From NCBI GenBank assembly GCA_016741945.1, contig JACVCQ010000091.1, positions 1 through 8,096 on the forward strand: a DNA stretch of 8,096 nt. The letters run 5' to 3'. The notes below the pieces were generated by a model. It was not told the origin of the DNA and did no database searches. It saw only the letters and a program-made list of their open reading frames with translations. Within the stretch, counting starts at the first letter, position 1. Every line of letters begins with the position of its first letter. Made by a program: the position numbers and the translations under genes. Shown one piece after another: positions 6,770-8,096 of this stretch. Origin of the DNA: Chitinophagaceae bacterium. Lineage in GTDB: Bacteria > Bacteroidota > Bacteroidia > Chitinophagales > Chitinophagaceae.

Positions 6770-7513
6770 ATGTACAGGAGAAATTCTATTTTCTTAGGTT
6801 TTTTTATTGCACTATCCTCCTGCAGTACTTTTTATCAACCAACATCTTTACAGCATACACAATACAAGATCGATGCATCAATTCGTAATGATTCATCAGT
6901 TGTAGGAATGCTGCAACCTTATGCAAGCAATATCAATGCAACTATGAATAAGGTAATTGGTACCAGTGCAGATACTTATACCAATAAACGTCCGGAATCG
7001 GAAGTCGGTAATTTTTTAGCCGATTGTTATAAAGAAATGGCTGAAAAAAAATTTAGTCGAAAGATTGATGCTGCATTTATGAATGCAGGAGGTATTCGTA
7101 GTTATTTGTCGAAAGGTAATATTACGGTTGGAAAAATTTTTGAGATCATGCCCTTTGATAATATACTGGTGTTACAAGTGTTAACAGGAACTGTTTTACA
7201 GCAATACCTCGATGTAATGGCGGCTGATGGTGGATGGCCTGTATCCAAAGGGATTACTTTACAGATAAAAAACAAAAAAGCAGTCAATGTTATCATCAAT
7301 GGAAAACCATTGGACCCAGGTGCCACATATACTGTAGCACACTCAGATTATGTAGCCAATGGAGGAAGTGATTGTAGTATGTTAAAATCGATTCCTCAGA
7401 TCAATATGGGGTATTTAATGCGTGATGCTATTATGGAATATATCAATATTTATACCATAGCCGGAAAAACCATCCAACCAGTTATTGAAAACCGTGTTAC
7501 CAATGCCGATTAA
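6770..7513 (+). CDS. Lipoprotein consisting of the 5'-nucleotidase C-terminal domain alone
   Basis: This is a 247-residue protein with a lipoprotein signal peptide: basic start MYRR, hydrophobic core 7-15, and lipobox LSSC with the lipidated Cys at 18. The rest is the 5'-nucleotidase C-terminal domain, which binds the nucleotide base and sugar in UshA-like enzymes. Visible family blocks are PESEVGNFLAD (75-85), MNAGGIR (104-110, with the Arg expected to touch the substrate phosphate), MPFDN (127-131, matching the F and N that hold the base in UshA), and YTVAHSDYVANGGSD (187-201). The metallophosphatase domain that normally precedes it in the same polypeptide is absent, and is encoded by the next gene instead. 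The two genes overlap by 11 bp, so translation is likely coupled. It has no catalytic metal site of its own and so should not hydrolyse nucleotides alone. It should sit on the periplasmic face of a membrane as a lipoprotein. Confidence 0.87.
   Translation: MYRRNSIFLGFFIALSSCSTFYQPTSLQHTQYKIDASIRNDSSVVGMLQPYASNINATMNKVIGTSADTYTNKRPESEVGNFLADCYKEMAEKKFSRKIDAAFMNAGGIRSYLSKGNITVGKIFEIMPFDNILVLQVLTGTVLQQYLDVMAADGGWPVSKGITLQIKNKKAVNVIINGKPLDPGATYTVAHSDYVANGGSDCSMLKSIPQINMGYLMRDAIMEYINIYTIAGKTIQPVIENRVTNAD
7503..7513 (+). promoter_or_regulatory. Stop/start overlap coupling the two 5'-nucleotidase genes
   Basis: The ATG of the metallophosphatase gene (7503-7505) lies within the last codons of the lipoprotein gene, whose TAA is at 7511-7513, in the +1 frame. 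No clear Shine-Dalgarno site precedes it. This points to translational coupling and balanced synthesis of the two halves. Confidence 0.6.
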
Positions 7514-8096
7514 TAGACGAAAATTTATTCAAGATACGGGTACTGCACTCTTGGCTTCATCACTGATTCCATTGAATGGTGAGGCAGCTGCAGCATCCGT
7601 TCAAAAGTTGACCATTCTGCATACCAATGATGTGCATACTCGTTTAGAGCCTTTTCCTATGGATGGAAGCCGAAACCAAGGACTTGGTGGGGTAGCAGCC
7701 CGGTCAGTGCTTATTTCGAAGATCAGGCAGGAAGAAGAGCAGGTATTGCTATTGGATGCAGGTGATATCTTTCAAGGTACACCTTATTTTAATATTTATA
7801 AAGGTGAGCCCGAGATCAAGGCAATGTCGGCCATGGGGTATGATGCTGCAACCATGGGTAATCATGATTTTGATTTGGGGATGGAGAATTTTGCGACTCA
7901 ATTGAAATATGCTTCTTTTCCCATACTTATCAGTAACTATGATTTTTCGGGTACCGAACTGGAAGGCAAAACAAAACCCTGGCAAATTTTTAAAAAAGGA
8001 AATCTCCAGATAGGTGTTTTTGGAATTGGAATTGAACTACAGGGATTGGTTGCCGAAAATTTATATGGCAAAACAGTGTACCAAGATCCTATACAA
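7503..8096 (+). CDS. Metallophosphatase (5'-nucleotidase N-terminal domain) with Tat signal, 3' truncated by window edge
   Basis: The frame opens at ATG 7503-7505 and runs without a stop for 198 codons to the window end. The N-terminus carries a twin-arginine signal, NRRKFIQ (4-10), then a hydrophobic stretch to about 24 and a probable cleavage site after the run of Ala at 28-31. The mature part begins with the metallophosphoesterase motifs of 5'-nucleotidases: ILHTNDVH (38-45, D43 and H45), LLLDAGDIFQG (82-92, D88) and TMGNHDFDLG (117-126, N120 and H121). These hold the two catalytic metal ions. The remaining His motifs would lie beyond the edge. Tat export suggests that the protein folds, possibly with its metals, before crossing the membrane. 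The start lies inside the last codons of the preceding gene, whose product is the missing C-terminal domain. Whether this protein also has its own C-terminal domain cannot be seen here. Confidence 0.88.
   Translation, partial: MPINRRKFIQDTGTALLASSLIPLNGEAAAASVQKLTILHTNDVHTRLEPFPMDGSRNQGLGGVAARSVLISKIRQEEEQVLLLDAGDIFQGTPYFNIYKGEPEIKAMSAMGYDAATMGNHDFDLGMENFATQLKYASFPILISNYDFSGTELEGKTKPWQIFKKGNLQIGVFGIGIELQGLVAENLYGKTVYQDPIQ

Noticed and set aside
7749..7985. A 78-codon minus-strand frame inside the metallophosphatase gene
   Set aside because: It overlaps the conserved GD and GNHD motifs of the real plus-strand gene and resembles no known protein.

Overview
The window looks like a chromosomal segment of a Bacteroidota bacterium, most likely Chitinophagaceae or a close relative (the family is inference). 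The grounds are AT-rich DNA, the 3' end of a gliding/type IX secretion sprA gene, a DUF3127 protein typical of Bacteroidota, weak Shine-Dalgarno sites, and several TAnnTTTG-like -7 elements. There is no sign of a phage, insertion sequence, CRISPR array or RNA gene; this reads as ordinary core genome.

Layout. Positions 1-902 (+) hold the C-terminal 299 residues of SprA. Its gene converges on a minus-strand ABC exporter pair, and a perfect 21-bp inverted repeat (918-978) between them looks like a shared bidirectional terminator. The exporter operon runs leftwards: ATPase (3310 to 2375), then an ABC-2 permease (2339 to 996). Divergent from it at 3458-4459 (+) is a secreted metal-dependent hydrolase of the zinc-dependent phospholipase C / S1-P1 nuclease fold. 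A 157-bp spacer (4460-4616) with an orphan promoter-like motif follows. A second minus-strand pair comes next: a small OB-fold-like DUF3127 protein ending in the SSB-like tip DDLPF (6658 to 6284), then a large FAD-dependent oxidoreductase of the COG2509 type (6239 to 4617). Divergent from these, 6770 to the window end (+) carries a 5'-nucleotidase split into two overlapping genes: a C-terminal-domain lipoprotein, then a Tat-signal metallophosphatase cut by the window edge.

How the genes fit together. The ABC pair should form one NatAB/YhaQP-like exporter. The two 5'-nucleotidase halves probably act together outside the cytoplasm to release phosphate and nucleosides, and their stop/start overlap implies coupled translation. 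The phospholipase/nuclease-like enzyme and the 5'-nucleotidase pair are both exported, metal-dependent phosphoester hydrolases, but separate promoters and intervening genes give no sign that they are co-regulated. The most interesting points are the split and reordered 5'-nucleotidase with two different export signals, and the DUF3127 protein with an SSB-type C-terminus beside a flavoprotein.
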